Source: Vogesella aquatica | GTDB taxonomy: Bacteria > Pseudomonadota > Gammaproteobacteria > Burkholderiales > Chromobacteriaceae | Direction of reading: 5' to 3' | NCBI RefSeq assembly: GCF_028548455.1 | Contig: NZ_JAQQLF010000019.1 | Coordinates: forward strand, 1 to 64,000 | Length of the DNA: 64,000 bases | Part shown: positions 8,414-18,061 of the stretch, in pieces | Position numbering within the stretch: the stretch's first letter is position 1 | Layout: every line of letters starts with the position of its first letter | Position numbers and translations under genes: made by a program | Notes under the pieces: generated by a model | Told to the model about the DNA's origin: nothing | What the model saw: only the letters and a program-made list of their open reading frames with translations | Database searches by the model: none

Positions 8414-8441
8414 TTGACAAAATGGCAGCGGCGATTATATC
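8414..8441 (+). promoter_or_regulatory. Probable sigma-70 promoter of the yceD-rpmF-plsX-fab cluster
   Basis: A consensus -35 TTGACA (8414-8419) is followed after 16 bases by TATATC (8436-8441), just upstream of yceD. A second TTGACA at 8366-8371 lacks a good -10. Confidence 0.5.
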
Positions 8442-8452
8442 ATCCAAGGTTT

Positions 8453-8953
8453 ATGTCTAACCCGATTTTGATTGATCCGCTCGCGTTTGCCCGCGATGGT
8501 GGTTTGCTGGAAAGCGAAACACCGGTTGCAGCAATGAATGTCCGCGTGCACGAGGTGCTGGCTTCTACCGCTGGCGCAGCTCGTTTCACCGTTAGTGGTT
8601 TTAGTGACCGCTTGCGGCGTCCGTCGTTGCGTTATCGTGTTGTCGCCAATGTCGAGGTCAATTGTCAGCGTTGTCTGGCGGCCATGCCGCTGGAGGTGGT
8701 AAGCGAGGGGGTCATCACGCTGTTTGTCAGCGAGGCGAAACTGGAAGCTGCCGTAAACGTGGACGATGAACTGGACGCCATCCTGGCCGAAGAAACATTC
8801 GACGTGACCGCGCTGATCGAAGACGAAATCATTATGGGCTTGCCGCTGTCGCCGAAACACGACGATTGCGGTACGGAGCATCTGGAGCGCGCCAAGGCTG
8901 ACAAGCCTAACCCCTTTGCGGTACTGGCGACGCTTAAGAAATCCGGGTCCTGA
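8453..8953 (+). CDS. yceD: YceD family protein (DUF177)
   Basis: A 166-residue DUF177/YceD protein, the usual partner of rpmF in bacteria and linked in E. coli to 23S rRNA accumulation. A CXXC-type pair is present in [13 protein letters not shown], and a second Cys lies in HDDCGTEHL, both common in this family. I chose ATG 8453 ([10 protein letters not shown]) because the upstream extension is unconserved and overlaps the promoter. The next gene, rpmF, follows after 30 bases. Confidence 0.9.
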   Translation: MSNPILIDPLAFARDGGLLESETPVAAMNVRVHEVLASTAGAARFTVSGFSDRLRRPSLRYRVVANVEVNCQRCLAAMPLEVVSEGVITLFVSEAKLEAAVNVDDELDAILAEETFDVTALIEDEIIMGLPLSPKHDDCGTEHLERAKADKPNPFAVLATLKKSGS

Positions 8954-8983
8954 ACTTTTACTTGAATTTCTTAGGAGTCGACC

Positions 8984-9163
8984 ATGGCTGTTCAACAGAA
9001 CAAAAAGTCCCCGTCCAAACGTGGCATGCACCGCGCACACGATTTTCTGACCGCTCCGTCGCTCGCTAAAGAGCCGACTACCGGCGAAACCCACCTGCGT
9101 CACCACATCAGCCCTAACGGTTTCTACCGTGGCCGTCAGGTTGTGAAGGCTAAAGGCGAGTAA
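8984..9163 (+). CDS. rpmF: 50S ribosomal protein L32
   Basis: A 59-residue protein beginning [20 protein letters not shown] and ending [11 protein letters not shown], a clear L32. The start is preceded by TTAGGAG. It has no cysteines, so it is the zinc-free form. The gene sits between yceD and plsX, the conserved location that couples ribosome and membrane-lipid synthesis. Confidence 0.97.
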   Translation: MAVQQNKKSPSKRGMHRAHDFLTAPSLAKEPTTGETHLRHHISPNGFYRGRQVVKAKGE

Positions 9164-9224
9164 TCCGCGCCTTGACCACTCTTACCTTCATAACTACAGG
9201 TAGGTTTACTACCGTTTCACGTTG

Positions 9225-10259
9225 ATGACTATCACCGTAGCGGTTGATGCAATGGGCGGTGACGTTGGCCTCAAAGTCACCGTCCCGGCATCTATCCGAT
9301 TCCTCCAAGAAACCCCCGACATTCATCTGATCCTGGTTGGCGACAGTGCGGCAATCGATGCCGAGCTGCATGGCCTGCAGGATGCTTTGCGTGCGCGTGT
9401 GCGTGTTCACCATGCTACCGAAGTGGTAGGCATGGACGAATCGCCACAGCTTGCGCTGAAGAACAAGAAAGATTCGTCGATGAGGGTGGCGATTAACCTC
9501 GTCAAAGAAGGCCAGGCGCAAGCCGCCGTCTCTGCCGGTAATACCGGTGCGCTGATGGCGACGGCCAAGTTTGTCCTGAAAACCATCCCCGGTATCGACC
9601 GTCCGGCCATTGCCAAAATGATGCCTGGTATCAAGGGCAGCACCTGCGTGCTGGACCTGGGTGCCAACGTTGAATGCTCGCCGGAACAGCTGGTGCAATT
9701 CGGCATCATGGGTTCGGAGCTGGCTGCCAGCCTGACACATAAGGCAAACCCGACGGTAGGCTTGCTGAATATCGGTTCGGAAGATATCAAGGGTACAGAT
9801 TCCATCAAGCGTGCAGCCGAATTGCTGCGCGAATCCGGTCTCAATTTCCACGGTAACGTTGAAGGCAACGACATCTTCAAATCGACAGTAGATGTGGTAG
9901 TCTGCGACGGCTTTACCGGCAACATTGCGCTAAAAGCATCCGAGGGGCTGGCGCACATGATTGCTACCTTCCTGCGCGAAGAGTTCGCCAGCACGTGGTG
10001 GACCAAGCTGTGCGCCCTGGCTGCCATGCCGGTGCTCAAGCGGTTCAAGGCGCGTGTTGACCCCCGCTATTACAATGGCGCCAGTTTTCTGGGCCTGCGG
10101 GGCATCGTGGTGAAAAGCCACGGCGGTACCGACGCGTTGGGGTTCCGTATTGCATTGGAGCAGGCTTGCGAGGAAGTTCGCGCCAATGTGATTGGTCACA
10201 TCGCAGACCGGGTCGCTTCCCAATTACAAAATCTCAAGCGTTCCGAGTCTGAAGCTTAA
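9225..10259 (+). CDS. plsX: Phosphate acyltransferase PlsX
   Basis: A 344-residue PlsX, which converts acyl-ACP and phosphate to acyl-phosphate for phosphatidic acid synthesis at the inner membrane. Family features are [11 protein letters not shown] at the N-terminus, [21 protein letters not shown] and [15 protein letters not shown]. The ATG at 9225 follows an in-frame TTG at 9222, and ATG is the conventional start. It is 9 bases from fabH and in the same transcript. Confidence 0.97.
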   Translation: MTITVAVDAMGGDVGLKVTVPASIRFLQETPDIHLILVGDSAAIDAELHGLQDALRARVRVHHATEVVGMDESPQLALKNKKDSSMRVAINLVKEGQAQAAVSAGNTGALMATAKFVLKTIPGIDRPAIAKMMPGIKGSTCVLDLGANVECSPEQLVQFGIMGSELAASLTHKANPTVGLLNIGSEDIKGTDSIKRAAELLRESGLNFHGNVEGNDIFKSTVDVVVCDGFTGNIALKASEGLAHMIATFLREEFASTWWTKLCALAAMPVLKRFKARVDPRYYNGASFLGLRGIVVKSHGGTDALGFRIALEQACEEVRANVIGHIADRVASQLQNLKRSESEA

Positions 10260-10268
10260 AGTTAGCTC

Positions 10269-11228
10269 ATGACCTATTCACGCATTCTTGGTACCGGCAG
10301 CTATCTGCCGGAAACCGTTATGACGAATGCGATGCTGGCAGAGCGCATCGAAACCAGTGACGAGTGGATTGTCTCTCGCACTGGTATTCGTGCGCGCCAC
10401 ATCGCGGCAGAAGACCAGAAAACCAGTGACCTGGCCTACCTGGCGGCGCAGCGTGCGCTGGAAAGCGCCGGTTTGCAGCCTGCCGATCTGGACCTGATCA
10501 TCGTTGCCACCACCACGCCGGACATGGTGTTTCCCAGCACGGCCAGTATCTTGCAGGAAAAGCTGGGTATCCCTGGCGTACCGGCATTTGACGTGCAGGC
10601 GGTGTGCGCCGGCTTCGTGTACGCGCTGGCCACGGCCAACGGTTACATCAAAAGCGGTATGGCGAAAAACGTACTGGTCGTGGGCGCTGAAGTGATGAGC
10701 CGCCTGCTGGACTGGGGCGATCGCCGTACTTGCGTACTGTTTGGTGATGGCGCCGGTGCCGTGGTAGTCGGCCCGTCCGACGAGCCGGGCATTCTGCACG
10801 CCAAGTTGGCCGCAGACGGCCGCTACCGCGACATTCTGAAAACCGAAGCCCAGATTATCGGCGGCGAGGTGGAAGGCACACCTTATCTGCATATGGATGG
10901 CCCGGCGGTGTTCAAGTTTGCCGTGAAGGCACTGTCTGATATCGCCGAGAAAACCCTGGCCGAGGCGGGCGTGCCACAAGACAGCGTGGACTGGCTGGTG
11001 CCGCACCAGGCCAATATCCGCATCATCGAAGCCACGGCCAAGCATCTGCAGCTGTCCATGGAAAAGGTGATTGTCACGCTGCCGGAGCAGGGTAATACCT
11101 CGGCCGCCTCCATCCCGCTGGCGTTTGACCACGCGGTGCGCCAAGGCCGTATACAGCGCGGCCAGACCGTGCTGATGGAAGGTATCGGCGGTGGTTTTGC
11201 CTGGGGTGCGCTGCTGCTGCGCTTCTGA
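10269..11228 (+). CDS. fabH: 3-oxoacyl-ACP synthase III (KAS III)
   Basis: A 319-residue FabH of the thiolase fold, which starts fatty-acid synthesis by condensing acetyl-CoA with malonyl-ACP. The catalytic Cys is about residue 113 (DVQAVCAGF), and the His and Asn lie in VPHQANIRI and EQGNTSAAS. It lies directly after plsX in the fab cluster. The ending [17 protein letters not shown] is typical. It carries one TTGGCCGCA copy (Lys-Leu-Ala-Ala). Confidence 0.97.
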   Translation: MTYSRILGTGSYLPETVMTNAMLAERIETSDEWIVSRTGIRARHIAAEDQKTSDLAYLAAQRALESAGLQPADLDLIIVATTTPDMVFPSTASILQEKLGIPGVPAFDVQAVCAGFVYALATANGYIKSGMAKNVLVVGAEVMSRLLDWGDRRTCVLFGDGAGAVVVGPSDEPGILHAKLAADGRYRDILKTEAQIIGGEVEGTPYLHMDGPAVFKFAVKALSDIAEKTLAEAGVPQDSVDWLVPHQANIRIIEATAKHLQLSMEKVIVTLPEQGNTSAASIPLAFDHAVRQGRIQRGQTVLMEGIGGGFAWGALLLRF

Positions 11229-11235
11229 TCTGCGG

Positions 11236-11277
11236 CAAGCCGGCCATGTAGCAATATGTAGCCGGCTTGTTTGATTT
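11236..11277 (+). terminator. Hairpin between fabH and fabD (possible attenuator)
   Basis: CAAGCCGGC (11236-11244) pairs with GCCGGCTTG (11261-11269), followed by TTTGATTTT. The U-tract is imperfect, so this may reduce rather than stop transcription into fabD. Confidence 0.5.
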
Positions 11278-11398
11278 TCATCAATGAATGGCGGCTATTC
11301 GCGCTGATCTTCGTCGATCATACGAGCGTTTGAGTGTTTTCTTTGCATAAATCGCAGCGAGCAGTCATCATTCCCCCCGTTTCAAAAGGAGACCCAAC

Positions 11399-12328
11399 AT
11401 GGCGTTTGCCTTTCTCTTTCCCGGCCAGGGCTCGCAAAGCCTGAAAATGATGGACGGCTTTGCCGACCTGCCGGTAGTAAAACAGACTTTTGATGAAGCC
11501 TCTGCGGCCCTGGGCGAAGACCTGTGGGCCATACTGCAGGCCGATAGTGCCGACGCGATCAACGCCACCGTGAATACCCAGCCGCTGATGCTGGCTGCCG
11601 GTGTGGCTACCTATCGTGCCTGGCTGGCGCAAGGCGGTGTGGTGCCTGCCGCCGTAGCGGGCCACAGCCTGGGTGAATACAGCGCCCTGGTCGCTGCGGG
11701 CAGCCTGGATTTTGCCGACGCCATCCGTCTGGTGCGCTTGCGTGCGCAGGCGATGCAAGAGGCGGTGCCGGCTGGCGAAGGCGCCATGGCCGCTATCCTG
11801 AACCTGTCCGACGACGATATCCGTGCTGCGTGTGAAGAAGCCGCGCAGGGCGAAGTGGTGGAGCCGGTCAACTTCAACTCGCCAGGCCAGGTAGTGATTG
11901 CCGGCAGCAAAGCTGCCGTGGAACGCGCCATGGAGCTGTGCAAGGCGCGTGGCGCCAAACGCGCGCTGCCGCTACCGGTATCGGTGCCATCGCACTGCAC
12001 GCTGATGAAGCCGGCGGCCGAACGCCTGGCTGCCGCCTTGGCCGACGTAGAGATCAAGGCCCCGCAGATCCCGGTACTGCATAACGCCGACGTGGCCAGC
12101 TACAGCGATGCGGCACAGATCCGCGACGCGCTGACCCGCCAGCTGTACTGCCCGGTGCGCTGGACCGAAACCATCCAGCAGCTGGCTGCCGGCGGTATCG
12201 TGCTGATGGCCGAGTGCGGCCCTGGCAAAGTGCTGGCAGGCCTGGCCAAGCGTATCGATGGTAATGTCAGCTGCCACGCACTGACCGACGCAGCCAAGCT
12301 GGACGCCGCCCGCGCCGAGCTGGCGTAA
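11399..12328 (+). CDS. fabD: Malonyl-CoA:ACP transacylase
   Basis: A 309-residue FabD, which transfers malonyl from CoA to ACP. The sequence shows FLFPGQGSQSLKMM at the N-terminus, the active-site serine in GHSLGEYSAL (about residue 90) and the catalytic His in VPSHCTLM (about 200). It is separated from fabH by 170 bases and a hairpin, so it may have its own promoter. SD AAAGGAG precedes ATG 11399. The next gene, fabG, follows after 43 bases containing a TTGGCCGCA palindrome. Confidence 0.97.
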   Translation: MAFAFLFPGQGSQSLKMMDGFADLPVVKQTFDEASAALGEDLWAILQADSADAINATVNTQPLMLAAGVATYRAWLAQGGVVPAAVAGHSLGEYSALVAAGSLDFADAIRLVRLRAQAMQEAVPAGEGAMAAILNLSDDDIRAACEEAAQGEVVEPVNFNSPGQVVIAGSKAAVERAMELCKARGAKRALPLPVSVPSHCTLMKPAAERLAAALADVEIKAPQIPVLHNADVASYSDAAQIRDALTRQLYCPVRWTETIQQLAAGGIVLMAECGPGKVLAGLAKRIDGNVSCHALTDAAKLDAARAELA

Positions 12329-12339
12329 AGATGAAAGGT

Positions 12340-12355
12340 TGGCCGCATGCGGCCA
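12340..12355. repeat. Head-to-head TTGGCCGCA palindrome between fabD and fabG
   Basis: TGGCCGCA (12340-12347) is immediately followed by its complement TGCGGCCA (12348-12355). The left arm belongs to a full AAAGGTTGGCCGCA copy. It lies in the short fabD-fabG gap just before the fabG ribosome site and could form a GC-rich hairpin in the mRNA. Confidence 0.7.
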
Positions 12356-12371
12356 GCTGCAGGAGAGAAAC

Positions 12372-13109
12372 ATGAGCTTGCAAGGTAAAGTAGCGCTGGT
12401 TACCGGCGCATCCCGCGGCATTGGTGCTGCCATTGCTGACACCCTGGCCGCCGCAGGTGCCAAGGTGATCGGTACCGCCACGTCCGAATCCGGCGCGGCC
12501 GCCATTGGCGAGCGCCTGGCGCAGTGGGGTGGTGCGGGCATGGTGCTGAACGTGGGTGAAGAGGGCGCCATCGACGCGCTGATCGACGCCATCGCCAAGG
12601 AACACGGCGACGTGGCCATTCTGGTGAACAACGCCGGTATTACCCGCGATGGCCTGCTGATGCGCATGAAGGACGACGACTGGGACGCCATCATGGACAC
12701 CAACCTGAAGTCGGTGTTCAAGGCCTCCAAAGCCGTGCTGCGCGCCATGATGAAGGCCCGCACCGGCCGCATCATCAACATTGCCTCCGTCGTGGGCGCG
12801 ATGGGCAACGCAGGCCAGACCAACTACGCAGCGGCCAAGGCCGGCATCATGGGCTTTACCAAGTCCATGGCGCGCGAAGTAGGCAGCCGTGGCATTACCG
12901 TGAACTGCGTGGCACCGGGCTTTATCGATACCGATATGACCCGTGCGCTGCCGGAAGCACAGCGCGACGCGCTGGTGGGCCAGATCGCGCTGGGCCGCCT
13001 GGGCGACGCACAAGACATCGCTGATGCCGTACTGTTCCTGGCGTCGGACAAGGCAGCTTACATCACCGGCCAGACACTGCACGTGAATGGCGGTATGCTG
13101 ATGCCGTGA
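12372..13109 (+). CDS. fabG: 3-oxoacyl-ACP reductase
   Basis: A 245-residue short-chain dehydrogenase, FabG, which reduces 3-oxoacyl-ACP with NADPH in the elongation cycle. The glycine-rich TGASRGIG is near residue 12. The catalytic Ser-Tyr-Lys triad is in NIASVVGAMGN and NYAAAKAG (about 138, 151, 155). The ATG at 12372 follows CAGGAGAGAAAC, and the upstream open frame beginning at a TTG overlaps the palindrome and is not used. Part of the fab cluster. Confidence 0.97.
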   Translation: MSLQGKVALVTGASRGIGAAIADTLAAAGAKVIGTATSESGAAAIGERLAQWGGAGMVLNVGEEGAIDALIDAIAKEHGDVAILVNNAGITRDGLLMRMKDDDWDAIMDTNLKSVFKASKAVLRAMMKARTGRIINIASVVGAMGNAGQTNYAAAKAGIMGFTKSMAREVGSRGITVNCVAPGFIDTDMTRALPEAQRDALVGQIALGRLGDAQDIADAVLFLASDKAAYITGQTLHVNGGMLMP

Positions 13110-13110
13110 T

Positions 13111-13163
13111 TTTTCCGGCCGCAAGGCTGGAAAATGCGGGGGTAAAAACAACATTGCCCCCGC
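13111..13163 (+). other. Two hairpins in the fabG-acpP gap
   Basis: TTTTCCGGCC (13111-13120) can pair with GGCTGGAAAA (13125-13134), and GCGGGGG (13136-13142) with CCCCCGC (13157-13163). Only weak T-runs follow. They may be partial terminators or mRNA-processing stems that separate acpP expression from fabG; acpP is usually made in large excess. Confidence 0.4.
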
Positions 13164-13299
13164 GTTTAACCGGATTAAAGGGCCTGCTGGCGGATAAAAT
13201 CAGCAAGAACTGCTGAGCTAGGTAGGCTACTCTAATTTTTTTTTGTAGAATGTCGGGGTTTTGTTGTCCCGAACACAGAAAGGTAAAGGGTTTAAACAA

Positions 13300-13539
13300 A
13301 TGGAAAACATCGAAGCGCGCGTTAAGAAGATCGTTGCCGAGCAACTGGGCGTGAACGAAGCCGAAGTAAAAATCGACTCCTCGTTCGTGGACGATCTGGG
13401 CGCTGACTCTCTGGACACCGTTGAGCTGGTAATGGCTCTGGAAGAAGAGTTCGAGTGCGAGATTCCGGATGAAGAAGCCGAGAAGATCACCACCGTTAAG
13501 CAGGCTGTTGACTACGTAACAGCTCACCTGAACAAGTAA
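13300..13539 (+). CDS. acpP: Acyl carrier protein
   Basis: A 79-residue acidic protein with the phosphopantetheine serine at residue 37 in [10 protein letters not shown]. The ATG is at 13300 ([12 protein letters not shown]), and the frame extends upstream through an unlikely leader. AcpP carries the growing acyl chain in fatty-acid synthesis and for lipid A. An AT-rich stretch upstream (T-run and TAGAAT at 13246) suggests an own promoter. A strong terminator follows. Confidence 0.98.
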   Translation: MENIEARVKKIVAEQLGVNEAEVKIDSSFVDDLGADSLDTVELVMALEEEFECEIPDEEAEKITTVKQAVDYVTAHLNK

Positions 13540-13563
13540 TCCTTTTTTTAAAAGGGTTGCCTG

Positions 13564-13605
13564 GACCTCTGCTGGTGGCTTTGGCTCGCCTGCAGAGGTC
13601 TTTTT
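13564..13605 (+). terminator. Rho-independent terminator after acpP
   Basis: GACCTCTGC (13564-13572) and GCAGAGGTC (13592-13600) form a perfect 9-base-pair stem followed by five T. It sits in the acpP-fabF gap and would make a short abundant acpP mRNA with partial read-through to fabF. Confidence 0.8.
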
Positions 13606-13701
13606 GCTGTAGTGGCTCTGAAACGTGCGTTTGATTTGCCGGGCGCGTAAACCGTTTCAGGACTATCGGGAGTACGCTCCCTTTTTTCACGGAGATACCC
13701 T

Positions 13702-14943
13702 GTGTCAAAACGCAGAGTAGTAGTGACCGGCCTCGGGCATATTTCCCCGGTTGGCAACGATGTGAGCAGTGGCTGGGCCAATCTCCTGGCCGGCAAGAGT
13801 GGTATCACCAACATCACCCGCTTTGATGCCAGCGATATCACCTGCCAGGTTGCGGGTGAGGTCAAAGGCTTCGACATCAGCCAGTACATCTCGCCCAAGG
13901 ATGCACGCCGTATGGACGTGTTCATTCATTACGGTATTGCCGCCGCGCTGCAAGCGGTGGCGGATTCCGGCCTGGACGATGTGGCAGGCCTGGACAAGAC
14001 CCGTGTGGGGGTGAATATCGGTTCCGGTATCGGCGGCCTGCCGCTGATCGAGGAAACCGGCGTGGCTCGCCACGAAGGCGGCATTCGCAAGATTGGCCCG
14101 TTCTTCATTCCCGGCTCGCTGATCAATATGGTAGCGGGCCACGTGTCCATCCTGAAAGGCTACCAGGGCCCGAGCTACGGCATCGTGTCTGCCTGCACCA
14201 CCGGTGCGCATTGCATTGGCGATGCCGCCCGCGTGATTCAGTACGGCGACGCCGACGTGATGGTAGCCGGTGGTGCCGAAGGCACTATTTCCAGCCTGGC
14301 CGTGGGTGGCTTTGCTGCCATGAAGGCGCTGTCTACCCGCAACGACGACCCGGCTACCGCCTCCCGCCCGTGGGACAAAGGCCGTGACGGCTTCGTCATG
14401 GGCGAGGGCGCCGGCGTACTGGTGCTGGAGGAGTACGAACACGCGGTAAAACGCGGCGCCAAAATCTACGCCGAGCTGGTGGGTTTCGGCATGAGCTCCG
14501 ACGCGCACCACATTACTGCCCCTAGTGCAGAAGGCCCGGCACGCGGCGTGCTGAACGCCCTGCGCGACGCCGGCCTGAACCCGGACCAGGTGCAGTACGT
14601 GAACGCCCATGGCACCTCCACCCCGCTGGGTGATGCCAACGAAACCAATGCGCTGAAGATCGCGTTTGGCGACCACGCCAAGAAACTGGTAGTGAACTCC
14701 ACCAAGTCCATGACCGGCCACTTGCTGGGCGGCGCGGGCGGTGTAGAAGCCATCTACTCGATTCTGGCCGTGCATAACCAGGTTTCCCCGCCGACCATCA
14801 ACCTGCACGAGCAGGATATCGAAGGTGGCTGCGACCTGGACTACTGCGCCAATACCGCGCGTGACATGAAGATCGACGTGGCCATCTCCAACTCCTTCGG
14901 GTTCGGTGGTACCAACGGTACACTGGTGTTCAAACGCGTATAA
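13702..14943 (+). CDS. fabF: 3-oxoacyl-ACP synthase II (KAS II)
   Basis: A 413-residue condensing enzyme, FabF, elongating acyl-ACP with malonyl-ACP. The catalytic Cys is at about 165 in VSACTTGAH, and the two His are in [11 protein letters not shown] and [12 protein letters not shown]. The start is GTG 13702, 6 bases after GGAGATA. It follows acpP as in most proteobacteria and ends the fab cluster with a terminator at 14978-15012. Confidence 0.97.
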   Translation: MSKRRVVVTGLGHISPVGNDVSSGWANLLAGKSGITNITRFDASDITCQVAGEVKGFDISQYISPKDARRMDVFIHYGIAAALQAVADSGLDDVAGLDKTRVGVNIGSGIGGLPLIEETGVARHEGGIRKIGPFFIPGSLINMVAGHVSILKGYQGPSYGIVSACTTGAHCIGDAARVIQYGDADVMVAGGAEGTISSLAVGGFAAMKALSTRNDDPATASRPWDKGRDGFVMGEGAGVLVLEEYEHAVKRGAKIYAELVGFGMSSDAHHITAPSAEGPARGVLNALRDAGLNPDQVQYVNAHGTSTPLGDANETNALKIAFGDHAKKLVVNSTKSMTGHLLGGAGGVEAIYSILAVHNQVSPPTINLHEQDIEGGCDLDYCANTARDMKIDVAISNSFGFGGTNGTLVFKRV

Positions 14944-14977
14944 ATGCCGACACGTCGCGCAGGCGACGTTGACAGCC

Positions 14978-15012
14978 AAGACCGCTGCGATAAACTCGCG
15001 CGGTCTTTTTCT
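14978..15012 (+). terminator. Rho-independent terminator after fabF
   Basis: AAGACCGC (14978-14985) pairs with GCGGTCTT (15000-15007), followed by a T-rich tract, 35 bases after the fabF stop. Confidence 0.75.
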
Positions 15013-15046
15013 TTTGCGGCTGCCGTTACCGCGGCGCCCGACGCCC

Positions 15047-16345
15047 ATGCATTACGAACTGCTGAACCACACGCCAGACCTGCTGGCCCTGCACGCTGCC
15101 GACCGTGGCCGTTTCCCCTACCTGATGCAGTCGTCCGGCGACATCGGCTGGGACATGCTGATGGCGCTGCCACAAGAGCGCCGCATCTACGGCGAAGGCG
15201 AGGGTGCCGCCTTCCTGGACGCGGTGCGCGCGCTGCCGCGCGAAGCGACGGTGGCCAACCCGCACGGCCTGCCGTTTACCGGCGGCTGGTTTGTGTACAT
15301 GGGCTACGACTTGCTGTCCGAGTTCGAGCCCAGCGTGCCGGCTGCCATCAGCGATAGCTTCCCGCTGGCGGCGCTGTGCCGCGTGCCGGCGGCCATCCAG
15401 CTGGACCGCGCCAGCGGCCGCTGCTGGCTGATGGCCGAAACGGCAGCCCAGCTGGCCGAGCTGAAAGCCGCGTTGCAAACGGTACCCGCATTTGCGGCCA
15501 ACCCGGTACAGCTAGCGGCGCTGGAAGAAGACCCGCCGCACTGGTATACCGACGCCGTGGTGCGGCTGAAGGATTATATCTACGAAGGCGACGTGTTCCA
15601 GGTAAACATCTCGCGCGGCTGGCGCGCCACCCTGCACGACAGCGTGCGCCCGGTTGATCTGTTTGCCGCGCTGCGCCGCGCCAACCCGGCGCCGTTCTCG
15701 GCGCTGGCCGACCTGGGCGACGCCTATATCGTCAGCTCCTCGCCAGAGCGCCTGGTGCGCGTGCACGACGGCTGGGTGGATACCCGCCCGATTGCCGGCA
15801 CCCACCCGCGTTCGCCCGACGCCGCCGAAGACGCTGCGCTGAAGCAGCGCCTGATCAGCAGCATCAAGGAACGCGCCGAGCACGTGATGCTGATCGACCT
15901 GGAGCGTAATGACCTGGGCCGCATCTGCCAGCCTGGCACCGTGGAAGTCAACGAGCTGATGGCGGTGGCCAGCTACGCCTACGTGCACCATATCGAATCC
16001 AATGTGCGCGGCCGCATCCGCGACGGCGTGGATACCGTAGAAGTATTTCGTGCGCTATTCCCCGGTGGCACCATTACCGGCTGCCCCAAGGTGCGCACCA
16101 TGCAGATCATCCGCGAGCTGGAAAACAGCGCACGCCGCGCCTACACCGGCAGCCTGGGCTACCTGAACCGCGACGGCACGCTGGATGTGAACATCCTGAT
16201 CCGTACCTTCATGCAGCAGGGCCAGCAGCTGCGCTTCCGCGCCGGCGGCGGCATCGTGGCCGATTCCGACCCGCAGCGCGAGCTGCAGGAAACCCGCCAC
16301 AAGGCCCGCGGCCTGCTGCGCGCGCTTGGTGTAGAGCAAGCCTGA
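15047..16345 (+). CDS. pabB: Aminodeoxychorismate synthase component I
   Basis: A 432-residue chorismate-utilising enzyme. The C-terminal domain shows YIYEGDVFQVNISRG, RPIAGTHPRS, SSIKERAEHVMLIDLERNDLGR, GTITGCPKVRTMQII and RAGGGIVADSDP, as in PabB. With a PabA glutaminase it makes 4-amino-4-deoxychorismate for folate. The nearby pabC supports PabB over TrpE or MenF. ATG 15047 starts MHYELLNHTPD; the upstream open frame overlaps fabF and its terminator. Confidence 0.92.
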   Translation: MHYELLNHTPDLLALHAADRGRFPYLMQSSGDIGWDMLMALPQERRIYGEGEGAAFLDAVRALPREATVANPHGLPFTGGWFVYMGYDLLSEFEPSVPAAISDSFPLAALCRVPAAIQLDRASGRCWLMAETAAQLAELKAALQTVPAFAANPVQLAALEEDPPHWYTDAVVRLKDYIYEGDVFQVNISRGWRATLHDSVRPVDLFAALRRANPAPFSALADLGDAYIVSSSPERLVRVHDGWVDTRPIAGTHPRSPDAAEDAALKQRLISSIKERAEHVMLIDLERNDLGRICQPGTVEVNELMAVASYAYVHHIESNVRGRIRDGVDTVEVFRALFPGGTITGCPKVRTMQIIRELENSARRAYTGSLGYLNRDGTLDVNILIRTFMQQGQQLRFRAGGGIVADSDPQRELQETRHKARGLLRALGVEQA

Positions 16346-16385
16346 GCCACGGCTGACAAGGTTGGCCGCATACCCAGGAGACGCC

Positions 16386-16841
16386 ATGTACCGCATTGCC
16401 CCCGCCGACCCCGCCCACCCGCAGGCCATGGCCATGCAGGCGGCGTTGTCTGCCACATTGGCAGCCATGACCGGCGATAGCGGCCAAGCTTCGTTTGACG
16501 CCGGTGATGTGCGTGGCGACGGTGCCGTGTTCCTGCTGGCCTGCGATGGCTACGGGGCGGCGCAAGGCTGTGGCGCGCTGCGACCCTTGCAGCCGGGCGT
16601 GGCCGAGCTCAAGCGCATGTACGCCGCGCCCGGCAGCCAGGGCCTGGGCGCGCAGGTGTTGGCGGCGCTGGAGCAGCACGCGCAGCGGCTGGGCTACCGT
16701 GCCGTATGGCTGTCCACCCGCCGCATCAATACCCGTGCCGTGCAGTTTTACCTGCGCCACGGTTACCGCGAGATTCCCCCTTATGGCCATTATGTTGGCC
16801 GCAGTGCGTCCATTTGCCTGGGCAAGGAGCTGACATGCTGA
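16386..16841 (+). CDS. GNAT family acetyltransferase
   Basis: A 151-residue single-domain GNAT. It shows ELKRMYAAPGSQGLGAQVLAAL, an acetyl-CoA loop of the Q/RxxGxG type in slightly degenerate form (SQGLGAQ), and the C-terminal NTRAVQFYLRHGYREI. The substrate is unknown. It lies between pabB and pabC, and its stop overlaps the pabC start by 7 bases, so the three are probably one transcript. An AAGGTTGGCCGCA copy occupies the pabB-GNAT gap. Confidence 0.82.
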   Translation: MYRIAPADPAHPQAMAMQAALSATLAAMTGDSGQASFDAGDVRGDGAVFLLACDGYGAAQGCGALRPLQPGVAELKRMYAAPGSQGLGAQVLAALEQHAQRLGYRAVWLSTRRINTRAVQFYLRHGYREIPPYGHYVGRSASICLGKELTC

Positions 16842-17638
16842 TCAATGGTGTGCCGGCAGACCACCTGCCGGCCAGCGACCGTGGCCTGGCCTACGGCGAC
16901 GGCCTATACCGCACGCTGGAGGTGCTGGCTGGCCGGCCGCAGCTGTGGCGCTGGCAATGGCAAAGGTTGGCCGCAGACTGCGCCGCGCTGCGCCTGCCGT
17001 GCCCGGACGAGGCGCTGCTGCTGGCCGAAATCGCCACCGTCTGCGCCGGCTTGCCGCGTGCGGTGGCCAAGGTGGTGCTGACACGGGGCAGCGGCCAACG
17101 TGGCTACGCCATACCCGCGCAGGTGCAGCCCACCCGCATCGTCAGCGCTGCCGCCTGGGCCGGTTACCCGCCCGAGCGCGCCATGCACGGCATCACCGTG
17201 CGCTGGTGCAACACACAGCTGGGTTTGCAGCCATTACTGGCGGGTATCAAGCACCTGAACCGGCTGGAAAACGTGCTGGCGCGCAGCGAGTGGGACGACC
17301 CGGCGATTGCCGAAGGCCTGATGCTGGACAGCGATGGTACGGTAGTGGAAGGCACCATGAGCAACCTGTTCTGGGTGCGCGCAGGCCAGCTATATACGCC
17401 GCCGCTGGACCGCTGCGGCGTGTCCGGCGCCATGCGTGCCTGCGTGATCGACACTGCGCACCAGCTGGGCATTGCCGTGACCGAGCAGCGCCTGCTGCCG
17501 GCCGAGTTGCTGGCGGCCGACGAGGCTTTTGTCTGCAACAGCCTGGCCGGCATCTGGCCGCTACGCCAGCTTGATGGCCACACCTGGCAGGCGTGGCCGC
17601 TTACCACCCGCCTGCAGCAGGCGCTGGCGGCGGGCTGA
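16835..17638 (+). CDS. pabC: 4-amino-4-deoxychorismate lyase
   Basis: A 267-residue fold-type IV PLP enzyme. It shows DRGLAYGDGLYRTLEV, the PLP lysine in LLAGIKHLNRLENVLAR, EGTMSNLFWV and FVCNSLAGIWPL, all typical of PabC. It cleaves aminodeoxychorismate to p-aminobenzoate and pyruvate, completing the step begun by pabB two genes upstream. ATG 16835 lies inside the end of the GNAT gene. A TTGGCCGCA copy encodes Arg-Leu-Ala-Ala. Confidence 0.92.
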   Translation: MLINGVPADHLPASDRGLAYGDGLYRTLEVLAGRPQLWRWQWQRLAADCAALRLPCPDEALLLAEIATVCAGLPRAVAKVVLTRGSGQRGYAIPAQVQPTRIVSAAAWAGYPPERAMHGITVRWCNTQLGLQPLLAGIKHLNRLENVLARSEWDDPAIAEGLMLDSDGTVVEGTMSNLFWVRAGQLYTPPLDRCGVSGAMRACVIDTAHQLGIAVTEQRLLPAELLAADEAFVCNSLAGIWPLRQLDGHTWQAWPLTTRLQQALAAG

Positions 17639-17649
17639 TTAGCAACCGG

Positions 17650-17874
17650 CTATAAGCCTGCCCCATCCTGGGCTAGCCGAAAGCGCGCCACCATCTGCGG
17701 TATGCTGCCGGCCAGCTCTGCGACGGTGGCGCAGCTTCTCCCGGCCTTTTGCGCCATCTGTTCCATGCTGCGTGCCAGCAGCTGGTTGATGTCGCGCTGT
17801 TCATCCAGCGCTTTGCGGATGGCCTCCTGTTCCGCCCGTGTCCTGGCTGGCAGGCGGTCAACTGTGGCTAGCTG
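17650..17874 (-). pseudogene. C-terminal remnant of a methyl-accepting chemotaxis receptor
   Basis: On the minus strand an open stretch of about 75 codons without a usable start reads ALDEQRDINQLLARSMEQMA, then VAELAGSIPQMVARFRL, then stop (TAG at 17650-17652). The spacing of these pieces matches the tail of chemoreceptor signalling domains (EQ..A..IA..VE.IAQM.E, then L..LV..F). The stop TGA at 17875-17877 closes the frame upstream, and no HAMP or membrane part is present. It is probably a decayed MCP end; the call is by pattern only. Confidence 0.5.
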
Positions 17875-18061
17875 TCATGCGTGGTTTGCCCCGGTGCCTG
17901 TCATTGCTGTGTGCCAGGCTTCCTGGTGTTGTGGCTGCTGCGTTGGCTGTTGTCGCGTGGGGCTGCCCTGCGGGCGGCGGCGGTGCGCCGGCGGGGCCGT
18001 GTCCATGCCGGGCTGAGTTCTTCCTCGGTCTGTTCCGGGTCGTGCCCGGTCGCCTTGCGCT

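Noticed and set aside
13705-15048. 447-codon minus-strand ORF opposite fabF
   Set aside because: Antisense shadow of a fully conserved fabF; the protein is His/Arg-rich low-complexity typical of GC-rich complements.
16706-16834. Longer start for pabC
   Set aside because: The extension lies in the GNAT gene in another frame; the conserved PabC start MLINGVPADH is at 16835.
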